From positions 1,550,001 through 1,614,000 of the forward strand of contig OZ240684.1 of the NCBI GenBank assembly GCA_965199175.1: 64,000 nucleotides of DNA. Reading direction: 5' to 3'. This DNA is from G963923945 sp965199175. Its GTDB lineage: Bacteria > Pseudomonadota > Alphaproteobacteria > G963923945. The translations under genes and the position numbers were made by a program. The stretch's first letter is position 1; the number at the start of each line of letters is the position of its first letter. Below, one piece after another: positions 43,891-51,922 of this stretch. A model generated the notes under the pieces. The model ran no database searches and was not told the DNA's origin. It saw only the letters and a program-made list of their open reading frames with translations.

Positions 43891-45720
43891 CTACGGCAAA
43901 GCGAAGACGTTCAGATCACCACCCAGAGCAGTGTACTTGTTGAGAGCCTTATAGGCACCAACAGCACCCAGGCCAGCAGAGTCGTCAGTCAGGCCAGCAG
44001 CCAGACCGATACCAGCCCAGCCTCCGACACCTGAGAGGACACCAACATACTGCTTGCCTCTGTGAGTCCAGGTATGGAAGTTACCGATAATCCCGGAACC
44101 AACTTTTTGGGTCCACAGATTCTTACCGGTTTTCGGATCAACGGCTTTGGCTTTTCCGTCCAATGTGCCGTAGAAGACAACATCACCAGCGGTCGCCAGA
44201 GCACCGGACCAGACTGAGAAGGGTTCAGGAACACTCCACAGAATCTTGCCCTTGCCGGCATCCCAGGCAATGAAGTTGCCCAGATGCGTACCACCCGGAG
44301 CCGGATACATGCTCAAAGTCGCACCGACATAGGCGTTACCAGCCACATAATCGACCTTGAATGGCTCATAATCCATGCAGACATGGTTGGTCGGTACATA
44401 GAAAACGCCAGTCTTCGGCGAGAAAGCAGCCGGTTGCTGATCTTTGGTTCCAAGAGCCGCCGGGCAAATGCCGGTGGTGTTGACGTCCTCGCCCTGATGA
44501 GCGGTCGAGTAACGATCAACGACCTGGGGACGACCTGTCTTCATATCGACATGGGTGGCCCAGTTCACAGCCGGATCATACTTCTCAGCAACGAGAAGCT
44601 CACCGGTTTCCCGGTCCATGGTGTAGGCAAAACCGTTCCGGTCAAAATGAACCAGAGTCTTGCGCTTTTTACCTTTGACATCGATGTCAGCGAGAATCAT
44701 CTCATTAACACCGTCATAATCCCACTCGTCATACGGGGTCATCTGGTAAAGCCATTTGGCCATTCCAGTGTCCGGATCACGGGCATTGATGGTCATGGAC
44801 CATTTGTTGTCGCCCGGACGAACCACCGGGTTCCAGGTGCTTGGGTTCCCGGTTCCGTAATAGAACAGATCAAGATCCGGGTCCCAGGAGTACCAACCCC
44901 AGATGGAACCGCCACCGATTTTCCAGGAATCACCCGGCCATGTCTTCAGGCTGGAGTCCTTACCAACCGGCTGCAACATGGAGGTGGTCTTTTTGGGATC
45001 CACCAGCATATCCGAGTCCGGACCCATGGAATAGGCACGCCACAAGCGCTTGCCGGTATTCATGTCATACTGTGTCCAGTTACAACGAACACCGAATTCA
45101 GCACCCGAGCAACCCACACCAACATAGTCCTTGACGATGAACGGAACACCGGTACCGGTGGAAGCCGAAACACCGTAGTTACCAACGCCGGCATCCATAT
45201 TGGTGACTGTCCAGATTTCTTTACCGGTCTTGGCATCCAACGCAATCACGCTGGTGTCAGCAGCATGCAGGAAGATTTTTCCGTCAGCATACGCAACACC
45301 ACGATTGACGTTGTCACAACACATAACCGAGATCACGCGGTCCATGGTCTCACCACTTGGATACTTACCGCCCTTGACCGGGTTATACTTCCAGATGATG
45401 CTCTGGTCGTTCAGGTCAATGGCATAAACGATATTCGGAATCGCCGTATGAATCCACATGGTGTCGCCGATAACCAGCGGACCACCTTCGTGACCACGCA
45501 AAACGCCGGTCGAGAAGATCCAGGAGACCTTCAGGCTTCCGACATTTCCACGATTGATCTGATCCAACTGACTGTAACGATGTGCCTCGTAATTACCTGT
45601 CGGCATCGCCCAGTTGTTGGGGTCTTGAGTTAACTTCAGCAATTCATTGTTCGCCTGAGCAAAGCCCGGGAGAGCGAAAACTGCCGAGGCCACTAATGAG
45701 GCCTTATATACACTCTTCAT
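43891..45720 (-). CDS. xoxF: Lanthanide-dependent methanol dehydrogenase XoxF
   Basis: 609 residues from ATG 45720 with a ggggagga upstream; signal peptide to about 23 (GFAQA). PQQ beta-propeller quinoprotein. The adjacent-cysteine disulfide is C134-C135 (VMCCDNVN). Metal/PQQ residues are E208 (SGAEFG), N292 (GNPSTW), catalytic D334 and D336 in DEWDYDG. The second Asp, which is Ala in the calcium enzyme MxaF, coordinates the lanthanide. It oxidises methanol in the periplasm using PQQ made by the adjacent pqq genes. With xoxG and xoxJ the set resembles the XoxF5 type of alphaproteobacteria. No mxaF is present in the window. Confidence 0.98.
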   Translation of the reverse strand: MKSVYKASLVASAVFALPGFAQANNELLKLTQDPNNWAMPTGNYEAHRYSQLDQINRGNVGSLKVSWIFSTGVLRGHEGGPLVIGDTMWIHTAIPNIVYAIDLNDQSIIWKYNPVKGGKYPSGETMDRVISVMCCDNVNRGVAYADGKIFLHAADTSVIALDAKTGKEIWTVTNMDAGVGNYGVSASTGTGVPFIVKDYVGVGCSGAEFGVRCNWTQYDMNTGKRLWRAYSMGPDSDMLVDPKKTTSMLQPVGKDSSLKTWPGDSWKIGGGSIWGWYSWDPDLDLFYYGTGNPSTWNPVVRPGDNKWSMTINARDPDTGMAKWLYQMTPYDEWDYDGVNEMILADIDVKGKKRKTLVHFDRNGFAYTMDRETGELLVAEKYDPAVNWATHVDMKTGRPQVVDRYSTAHQGEDVNTTGICPAALGTKDQQPAAFSPKTGVFYVPTNHVCMDYEPFKVDYVAGNAYVGATLSMYPAPGGTHLGNFIAWDAGKGKILWSVPEPFSVWSGALATAGDVVFYGTLDGKAKAVDPKTGKNLWTQKVGSGIIGNFHTWTHRGKQYVGVLSGVGGWAGIGLAAGLTDDSAGLGAVGAYKALNKYTALGGDLNVFALP

Positions 45721-46822
45721 GATAGGAATATCCTCCCCATAAATAACAAGATCGCCGCCAATCAAATATCTCACATCAAACTTCCGACACAGCCCTCACG
45801 GGCAGAACGGAAAAATGCAAGCCGATCAATCAACGGCAGTTTCAGTAAGGGTCAAACCCGTCTCTGGTCGTCAATCCTGAGGGTGTCAATCCTGAAGCAG
45901 GATCAGGGACATCTGAATCAATGCTATCCATTCCTTACCACCGATACTCCCGGATTACCTGTTACCTACCCATACTTGATTACCCGGGAACTCTTCTACC
46001 AACTACGAGAATGACTCATAGAGAATGGCGACTTCGAATTGGACGGCACCAACCGCAAAAGGTCGCAAAACACAGCAACCCAATAACCCTGATAAATGAT
46101 ACCCCATGGAAGTGACGTAAAATGAACCTTACCATCCCGAAGAATTGAATGACCACACACGCACCGGAAAACGGCAGGAATGTAAAAGCCAGATCAATCC
46201 TCAATCGGGACCTTCCCGGTATATTGGCCTGATTTTCCCGGTATTCAAGCGAAAAATGAATATTGGGTAAATTTTTCTCATATTTTTCTCATATTCCATA
46301 TGCGTCAATATCGAAAAAACCCCCAAAACATCGGAAAAATCAGCTCAAAAGCATCCCAATCATGGTCAGTGATTTTTCGATTGTTACAGTCGGTTATTAT
46401 AGCAAGAACCCCGGGATAAAAATGATCGTCTCAAAGATGTGACCACGCCTGGTCTGGATTTTACAGGTTTTTTATGCGTACCCTGATTGGTTAAAGAATT
46501 CTTAAAAAAGATTGATACTATAGAATCGAGCACAATATATAAAACTGAGCACAATACTCATGAGTGGTATTATATGAGTGGTAGTATAGTATTATATATG
46601 AGTGAGCATGATATGATTAAGCATGTGATATGATATGAAATATATGATATTAAGATCGATATGTGATTAAGCGCGATTAAGACAACAATTTACGCATTCT
46701 ATTTATGAATTGTGCTATTTACGAATTGTGTAGCAGCCAGGAAATATCATCATAACCCAGGAGCATTATAATAACTGGGCAACATCATGACTGAGGAATA
46801 TCATCATGAGGGGAATATCATC
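45721..46822. promoter_or_regulatory. 1.1-kb AT-rich divergent region between xoxF and the SoxYZ-like gene
   Basis: This should carry the xoxF promoter and its control sites, plus the promoter of the SoxYZ-like gene. About 46490-46690 is strongly AT-rich and repetitive (atgagtggta, gatatgat, gcacaatat units). About 46265-46300 has repeated atttttctcatat. Near 46800 a duplicated gaatatcatcatga immediately precedes the ATG at 46823. I find no gene and cannot name an operator. A methanol/lanthanide-responsive control region is inference from position. Confidence 0.5.
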
Positions 46823-47755
46823 ATGAAACGTAATCTTTGTAACACAACAACAGTTTTGGAAACGGCCTCACAGACAGGCCGCCCCCATAAAAATACCCTC
46901 ACCAGGTGGCGGCAACACAGCGTAATCGCTGTTTTTCTGGGTTTTATGCTGGCCGCAACCTCAGCGATGGCTGAAGAACCAGCCACAAGCAAAAATACTG
47001 CCCCTGATCCGGAGGCTTCGGAAAACTGGCAAACCATCAAAGAAACCCTCTACGAAGATACGGAACTTTCTGATGGCAGCCAATGGATGTCCTTTGAAAC
47101 CCCTTACCGGGCTCTGGATGCCGCAATCGTTCCGATTGATCTCAAAATGGATCGCCAGCAAACCGATGAAGAATATGTCAAATCGGTTACATTTATCATT
47201 GATGAAAACCCTTCCCCGGTTGTTGCCGTCTTCAACTTAACCCCTAAAAGCGGCCTGGCTGATCTCTCGACACGAGTGCGCATTGATAAATACACCTTTG
47301 TCCGGGCCATTGCTGAAATGAATGATGGACGTCACTTTATGGTGGCTAATTTCGTTAAGGCAGCCGGCGGGTGCTCGGCTCCGGGACTGGCTGGTCGCGA
47401 GGCCGCAATGGCCCGTCTGGGTAAAATGAAGCTGAAATTTTTGGATGCCGGGGTTGGGGAAAGCCCTGCTCAGGCCCAGCTTTTGATCAGCCATCCCAAT
47501 TATTCAGGGCTGCAATTCGATCAAATCAGCCGGACTGAAATTCCCGCACATTATGTTGATTCAATCACTGTGAGCCAGGATGGAAAGGAAATTTTCTCAG
47601 CTGCTCCGGATATTTCGCTCTCCGAAGATCCGAGTATCCATTTCCATTACCGTGATGATGGTGGCCCGATTGACGTAGTCGTTACCGATACCGAAGGCAG
47701 CACTTTTAAGAAAAGCTGGTCACCAACTCCTAAAACCCCGAACGCCGATGGCTAA
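46823..47755 (+). CDS. Quinoprotein dehydrogenase-associated SoxYZ-like carrier
   Basis: 310 residues from ATG 46823 (gagggg upstream). Signal peptide near 22-50 (LAATSAMA). A SoxY-like domain (ESVTFIIDENPSPVVAVFNLTPKSGLADLSTRVRIDKYTFVRAIAEMNDG) ends in GGCSAPG, whose cysteine recalls the SoxY swinging-arm thiol. A SoxZ-like half follows (LISHPNYSGLQFD, IPAHYVDSITVSQDGKEIF). Fused carriers of this kind occur next to PQQ-dependent dehydrogenases; what they carry is unknown. Confidence 0.88.
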   Translation: MKRNLCNTTTVLETASQTGRPHKNTLTRWRQHSVIAVFLGFMLAATSAMAEEPATSKNTAPDPEASENWQTIKETLYEDTELSDGSQWMSFETPYRALDAAIVPIDLKMDRQQTDEEYVKSVTFIIDENPSPVVAVFNLTPKSGLADLSTRVRIDKYTFVRAIAEMNDGRHFMVANFVKAAGGCSAPGLAGREAAMARLGKMKLKFLDAGVGESPAQAQLLISHPNYSGLQFDQISRTEIPAHYVDSITVSQDGKEIFSAAPDISLSEDPSIHFHYRDDGGPIDVVVTDTEGSTFKKSWSPTPKTPNADG

Positions 47756-48131
47756 AACCGGCCTGTGACCTTTTCAGGTATGATCGCATTGATCATACCC
47801 ATCCTGTCATACGTGGTTTCGTACTGCGATCGGTTTGAGATGCTCTGGGGGCACGCCGCCGGGTATCGTTTTGTACTGGCTGTTACTTTCTTAACGTGGC
47901 GGTGTCCTTAACGTGGCGGTCTGGTTCCTGGTGCGGCATTACGTATTACGTAACTTAACGTGTTACGTAACATAACTACGTAACGTAACAGCGTCTCCTG
48001 ATCCCCCGACCAACCCCCAAACAAGAGACACATCCGGAATAGTTTTCCGGGACAGTTTTACCGGCAACGCAACAGCCCGGAACAGATGATCTCAGGGGTA
48101 TCATCCCTGATCGATCATTGAAAACATCAGC
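47756..48131. repeat. Gap with repeated gttacgtaac palindromes
   Basis: 376 bp between convergent genes. Two copies of ttaacgtggcggt lie at about 47891-47922. A cluster of tacgtaac-containing palindromes lies at about 47938-47990 (including gttacgtaac). A gcatgatc-rich part near the start (tgatcgcattgatcat) could form a terminator hairpin after the SoxYZ-like gene. No gene is supported. Confidence 0.5.
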
Positions 48132-48503
48132 TTAGAAGCATTCAATCTCAGAGGCGGCCTGAGCACGGAACAATTTTTCCAGAGGAGCTTTTGCAATGCC
48201 AACGCTTTGATAGGCTTCTTCACGCGGGGTGGTTCCGAGCTGTAAGCGAAGGATAGCCTCAGCTTTTTCATAATCTTCAAAACTCAGACGGGCCGCAATA
48301 ACATCAATAGCGCAGCTGCATTTTTTAAGAAAATCCCGATTCATCTCATTAGAAGCCATACAGGCAAAAACGAATTGAGAGCGGGCATAGGTTGGATAAT
48401 CATTGACTCGTTTTTTGGCAACCGCAGAAAGCGGCGCGCAGGCCAAAACAATCAATGTACTGACCAGGACAGCTTTTTGAGCAGCTTTTTGAATATGATT
48501 CAT
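48132..48503 (-). CDS. Small secreted Cys-containing protein next to the xox locus
   Basis: 123 residues, ATG 48503 with gagga upstream. Signal peptide to about 29 (SAVA). The mature part has four cysteines: FACMAS, KKCSCAI and the C-terminal IECF. It contains a helical region YARSQFVFACMASNEMNRDFLKKCSCAIDVIAARLSF. Paired cysteines suggest disulfides or a metal/heme-maturation role, but no known domain is recognised. Downstream on the same strand as the next unknown protein; probably co-transcribed. Confidence 0.75.
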   Translation of the reverse strand: MNHIQKAAQKAVLVSTLIVLACAPLSAVAKKRVNDYPTYARSQFVFACMASNEMNRDFLKKCSCAIDVIAARLSFEDYEKAEAILRLQLGTTPREEAYQSVGIAKAPLEKLFRAQAASEIECF

Positions 48504-48624
48504 TGAGGCATCCTCATTGTTACGATCAATTTGATGAATTTCACATCGATAGATTTTACGTGATTTTATGGGATTTTACGACAGCATGAGTCCATAGCGT
48601 GAATCTGTACTATGAATATACGGG

Positions 48625-49380
48625 CTATTTCCGGTCAGTAGCCAGGCTGCGGAAGGTCAAACGTTCCTCAGACAACCAGCCTTCCCCGGATTGAGAGGGT
48701 GTCAGAGCATCAAGCTGGTAAATCGTCCCGGGAACCTCTGGCGACAACAAAAAGCTGTATTCTTTTTCCCGATATCGAGGGAAACGATCCGCCAACCTAT
48801 CATTGGCAAAGGGTCGGATGCGGATTTCTTTCCCCTCAACCTCACGACCCTGAAAATCGAACCGGATTGGTGTGGTATCAGCAGCAGCCAAAGCATGACG
48901 AATACGGTTGCGGAAATAAAGCGCATTTCCGCCGGTATAACGTTCCATTTCACGGGCATCACGTTCGAGAAACAGCATAAAAACCGGATTACCCTCCATA
49001 TTAACCTGCGGAGGGAAACGCACCTTGTTACGGCCCTTCAGGAACCGGAACGTCATATCCTTGCGTCCGGAAGAACGTAATTTGACAATATTCACCACAA
49101 CACGTCCCTCAATATCGTCTTCCAGGCGGCTGCGTTTCTCAAAATCATAATAAATCTGTGCTGTTTGGTCGATTTTCTCAAGGTGATTTTCGGTGTATAA
49201 TGCCTTATTAGCGGGCGATAATTCATCAACGATCCCTGAGATATGTTCTTGTGATCCGAAAAGCAGCGTGTCGCTTTCCTGCGCCCCAGCACTACCCATC
49301 CCGGCCAAAGACGCCAACCATGCCAGGGCCACCACCAATACCAGGGTTATTCCCCACTCTCTCATGATCAATTCCTTCAT
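48625..49380 (-). CDS. Secreted protein of unknown function next to the xox locus
   Basis: About 251 residues from ATG 49380 (gtgagga upstream; ATG 49365 also possible). Signal peptide ends near SAGAQES. The mature part has beta-type and charged segments (GRVVVNIVKLRSSGRKDMTFRFLKGRNKVRFPPQ, NPVFMLFLERDAREMERYTGGNALYFRNRIRHAL, SFLLSPEVPGTIYQLDALT). No cysteines in the mature part that I can see. Family not recognised. Position downstream of xoxF/SoxYZ suggests a periplasmic accessory role, which is inference. Confidence 0.75.
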   Translation of the reverse strand: MKELIMREWGITLVLVVALAWLASLAGMGSAGAQESDTLLFGSQEHISGIVDELSPANKALYTENHLEKIDQTAQIYYDFEKRSRLEDDIEGRVVVNIVKLRSSGRKDMTFRFLKGRNKVRFPPQVNMEGNPVFMLFLERDAREMERYTGGNALYFRNRIRHALAAADTTPIRFDFQGREVEGKEIRIRPFANDRLADRFPRYREKEYSFLLSPEVPGTIYQLDALTPSQSGEGWLSEERLTFRSLATDRK

Positions 49381-49812
49381 GATATCATTCCTCACTGTAT
49401 CTATTCACTGTATAATATACTCACTATATGTATTCGCTGTATATATTTGCTGTATATATTCATAATGACAGAACCATGGTCGTATCATAACGATATCATG
49501 ACACGGCATCATAATAGTATGGCCGTATCATGACGGACTTTATCCCTGAAATGAGGATTTTCAGGCAGGCAATGCTGCATATCTGAATATTTTATGAGAA
49601 AATTTCAAGGGGTTGGTGATTTTTACAATGATTTGGTATGATCATCGGATCAATCAGGCCGTCATACTCTCTCATGATGGCATTGAAACCCGTCTTGTTT
49701 TTTGTCTTTTTCCTGAATGACCGTTTTTCTCCAATGACAGAAAATGGCTGTCGCATCATTGATGAACCGGGAATGTCACCATTAAAACCCATCATGACTA
49801 AGGATTAAAGAT
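49381..49812. other. Divergent gap upstream of folB, AT-rich with ctgtatat repeats
   Basis: About 430 bp. Positions 49396-49465 hold several tattcactgtata / gctgtatata repeats, and 49480-49530 has repeated cgtatcatga. Promoters for the unknown secreted gene and folB should be here. A taaggatta Shine-Dalgarno-like motif precedes folB. No gene is seen. Confidence 0.45.
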
Positions 49813-50337
49813 ATGGGGAACGCCTCAAAGGATATGGACAGAGCTGATTTAGACAATGCGGCGATCAGGAGGGCTGAATCCTCACCGGCCTGGTGGGATA
49901 CCCATGCCGGGAATGTACCGACCTATCGCATATTTGTCCGTGATCTGGTCCTGCCTGCCCTTATCGGGATTTACCCTCATGAACGGGAACATCGCCAGCG
50001 TGTACGTATTTGTGCTGAGATTGAGGCCCTGGATATCGGAGAAAAAGCCGATGATACTATTGATAATGTCCTCTCTTATGAGGATGTGGTCTGTGGGGTT
50101 AAAAATATTCTGGACGCCGGTCACATCGGCCTGGTTGAAACATTGGCTGAACGCATCGCCGCCTTATGTCTGGCCGATGAACGCTGCTGTACTGTGCGCA
50201 TTCAGGTGGAAAAACTGGATGCCTTTGCCGAGGCCGGAAGTGTAGGCGTGGAAATTGAGCGTACAAAGACTGGTCCGTATCCAGCCGCAGATCACCCAAT
50301 TCCCGCCCCCAGACAGTCGGCTTCCGGGAAATTTTAG
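49813..50337 (+). CDS. folB: Dihydroneopterin aldolase family protein
   Basis: 174 residues. The FolB core spans about 37-150: FVRDLVLPALIGIYPHEREHRQRVRICAEI, DTIDNVLSYEDVV, VETLAERIAALCL and VRIQVEKLDAFAEAGSVGVEIER. It adds 36 N-terminal and about 20 C-terminal residues to the usual core. It cleaves or epimerises dihydroneopterin in folate synthesis. The next gene suggests it may instead serve methanopterin-type pterin synthesis, as in methylotrophs; the sequence alone does not decide. Confidence 0.9.
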   Translation: MGNASKDMDRADLDNAAIRRAESSPAWWDTHAGNVPTYRIFVRDLVLPALIGIYPHEREHRQRVRICAEIEALDIGEKADDTIDNVLSYEDVVCGVKNILDAGHIGLVETLAERIAALCLADERCCTVRIQVEKLDAFAEAGSVGVEIERTKTGPYPAADHPIPAPRQSASGKF

Positions 50338-50430
50338 AGCAAAAATTTCAAAAAAACAGCCATCCCCTCGCCGCTCTTTTTGCGTTCCCATCTCCCGGAT
50401 CCACCCGCCTGCTTTATCATCACTGGATTT

Positions 50431-51063
50431 ATGTGGATTATCAAAATCGGCGGAAGCCTTGCCACAAGCAACAATCTTGGCCGATGGCTATCACAGATCA
50501 AAGGCTGGCAACAAATCGGTCTGGTTGTTGTTCCCGGCGGCGGACCGTTTGCCGATTGCGTGCGGGCAATGCAGAGTCGATGCGGATACGACAACGCCAC
50601 CGGCCATGCGATGGCCGTGCTGGCAATGGAGCAATATGCCACCCTCCTGGCGGCACGCTGCACCGCCTTTGTTCCTTGCTCCCGGCCCGGGGACATCAAT
50701 CAGGCCCTAAAACGCGGAAAAATTGCCCTCTGGCGACCCAGCCATCTGGTCAGCCAGGCACAGGATATCCCGAAAACATGGGATCATACCTCCGACTCCC
50801 TGGCGGCATGGCTGGCCCGGTATCTCAAGGCAGAAGGTGTTTTACTGATAAAATCCCGCGACCCGGAGGGTGAGAGTCCCCCTCTTCTGAAAACTTTACA
50901 AAAAAGCGGTTTGATTGATCCGGCTTTGGGAGGCTATCTGCAAGGGACCACCATATCTCTGCATTGTGCGGGTCCCGATACCCTTAATCGTCTGGAGGGT
51001 GGTCTGAAAGACTGGCACCCTCAGGCCCCTGGCCTACCGGTTATGCTTTGTTCCCGGATATGA
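50431..51063 (+). CDS. Amino acid kinase family protein, MfnE-like
   Basis: About 210 residues from ATG 50431 (MWIIKIGGSLATS). Amino-acid-kinase fold: the KIGGSL phosphate loop, VVVPGGGPFADCVRAMQ, NATGHAMAVLAMEQYATLLA and TSDSLAAWLARYLKAEGVLLIKSRDPEG. A short paralogue of this fold, MfnE, phosphorylates a furan intermediate of methanofuran in methanogens. Similar genes sit beside folB-like genes in methylotrophs that use tetrahydromethanopterin. The specific reaction here is inferred from context. The upstream TTG start at 50380 seems less likely. Confidence 0.78.
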   Translation: MWIIKIGGSLATSNNLGRWLSQIKGWQQIGLVVVPGGGPFADCVRAMQSRCGYDNATGHAMAVLAMEQYATLLAARCTAFVPCSRPGDINQALKRGKIALWRPSHLVSQAQDIPKTWDHTSDSLAAWLARYLKAEGVLLIKSRDPEGESPPLLKTLQKSGLIDPALGGYLQGTTISLHCAGPDTLNRLEGGLKDWHPQAPGLPVMLCSRI

Positions 51064-51150
51064 AGAAAACAGGTGAATATTTTTTTGAATATTTCTGCGC
51101 ATTCTATGCACATCTCTCCGGTCCCCATGCTTCACTCTATCCGGTCCTCC

Positions 51151-51789
51151 CTAAGACAGAGCCAGGCTTGCTAAATCCTGCCTGAGCAAATTGATCGAGT
51201 CGCCGGTCCGGGCACTGAGTGCCAGCGGTTCAGGCAAAGCAGCCGGATGCCGGATGATTGCTGTGCTCATGGTATCCCGGGCAGCCAGAATATCCGGTGG
51301 CTTGAGAGTATCGGCTTTGGTGAAAATGATCCGGTAGGGTTGAGCCACCCGGTTTAAGAGAGCCATCATGTCCTGATCGGATGGTTTGAGACCCCGCCGG
51401 ATATCAATCAATAAACAAACCCGGCGGAGAGTGGCCCGCTGGCATAGATAGAGCCGGGTCAGTTCCTGCCATGACCGGGTATTACGTTTTGACGCCGACG
51501 CATACCCATATCCGGGTAAATCAACCAAAAACAGCCGGTCGGCCAGAGAAAAAAAATTGATCTGACGGGTCCGGCCCGGGGTCCGTGACGTCCTGGTCAA
51601 AGCACGACGTCCGGTCAGTGCATTGATCAGACTCGATTTACCGACATTCGACCGCCCGACAAAGGCAACCTCCGGCAGATCAGGAGACGGCATGGCGTCA
51701 AAATCAACAACCCCGGCCACAAAGCGACACGGCCCGGCAAATAAAAGACGCCCCGATTCACTGTGATCCGTTGGCAAACCCTGAGGCAC
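51151..51789 (-). CDS. engB: Ribosome biogenesis GTPase EngB/YsxC
   Basis: 212 residues from a GTG. GTPase motifs: G1 GRSNVGKSSL, G3 LVDLPGYGYA and G4 TKADTL, within a Ras-like fold needed for large ribosomal subunit assembly. It lies 133 bp downstream of yidC on the same strand, the usual alphaproteobacterial rpmH-rnpA-yidD-yidC-engB order. Confidence 0.95.
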   Translation of the reverse strand: MPQGLPTDHSESGRLLFAGPCRFVAGVVDFDAMPSPDLPEVAFVGRSNVGKSSLINALTGRRALTRTSRTPGRTRQINFFSLADRLFLVDLPGYGYASASKRNTRSWQELTRLYLCQRATLRRVCLLIDIRRGLKPSDQDMMALLNRVAQPYRIIFTKADTLKPPDILAARDTMSTAIIRHPAALPEPLALSARTGDSINLLRQDLASLALS

Positions 51790-51852
51790 AGTCTTTCTTT
51801 ATCTCTCAAGTTTTGGTATCCGCTTTATTCGGATGTTATTTTAACAAACGTT

Positions 51853-51897
51853 ATTTATTTGAGCGCAATTTATTTGAGCGCAATTTATTTGAGCACG
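51853..51897. repeat. 15-bp unit repeated three times between engB and yidC
   Basis: Three copies of atttatttgagcgca (the third ends atttatttgagcacg), followed by a gagcacgctcat inverted motif. It sits in the short yidC-engB spacer. Confidence 0.75.
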
Positions 51898-51922
51898 CTC
51901 ATCTCAATGAGCGTCTGTCAGA

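Noticed and set aside
44284..45633. 449-codon open frame antisense to xoxF
   Set aside because: Long only because of xoxF's biased codon use; no start signal or domain, and xoxF itself is certain.
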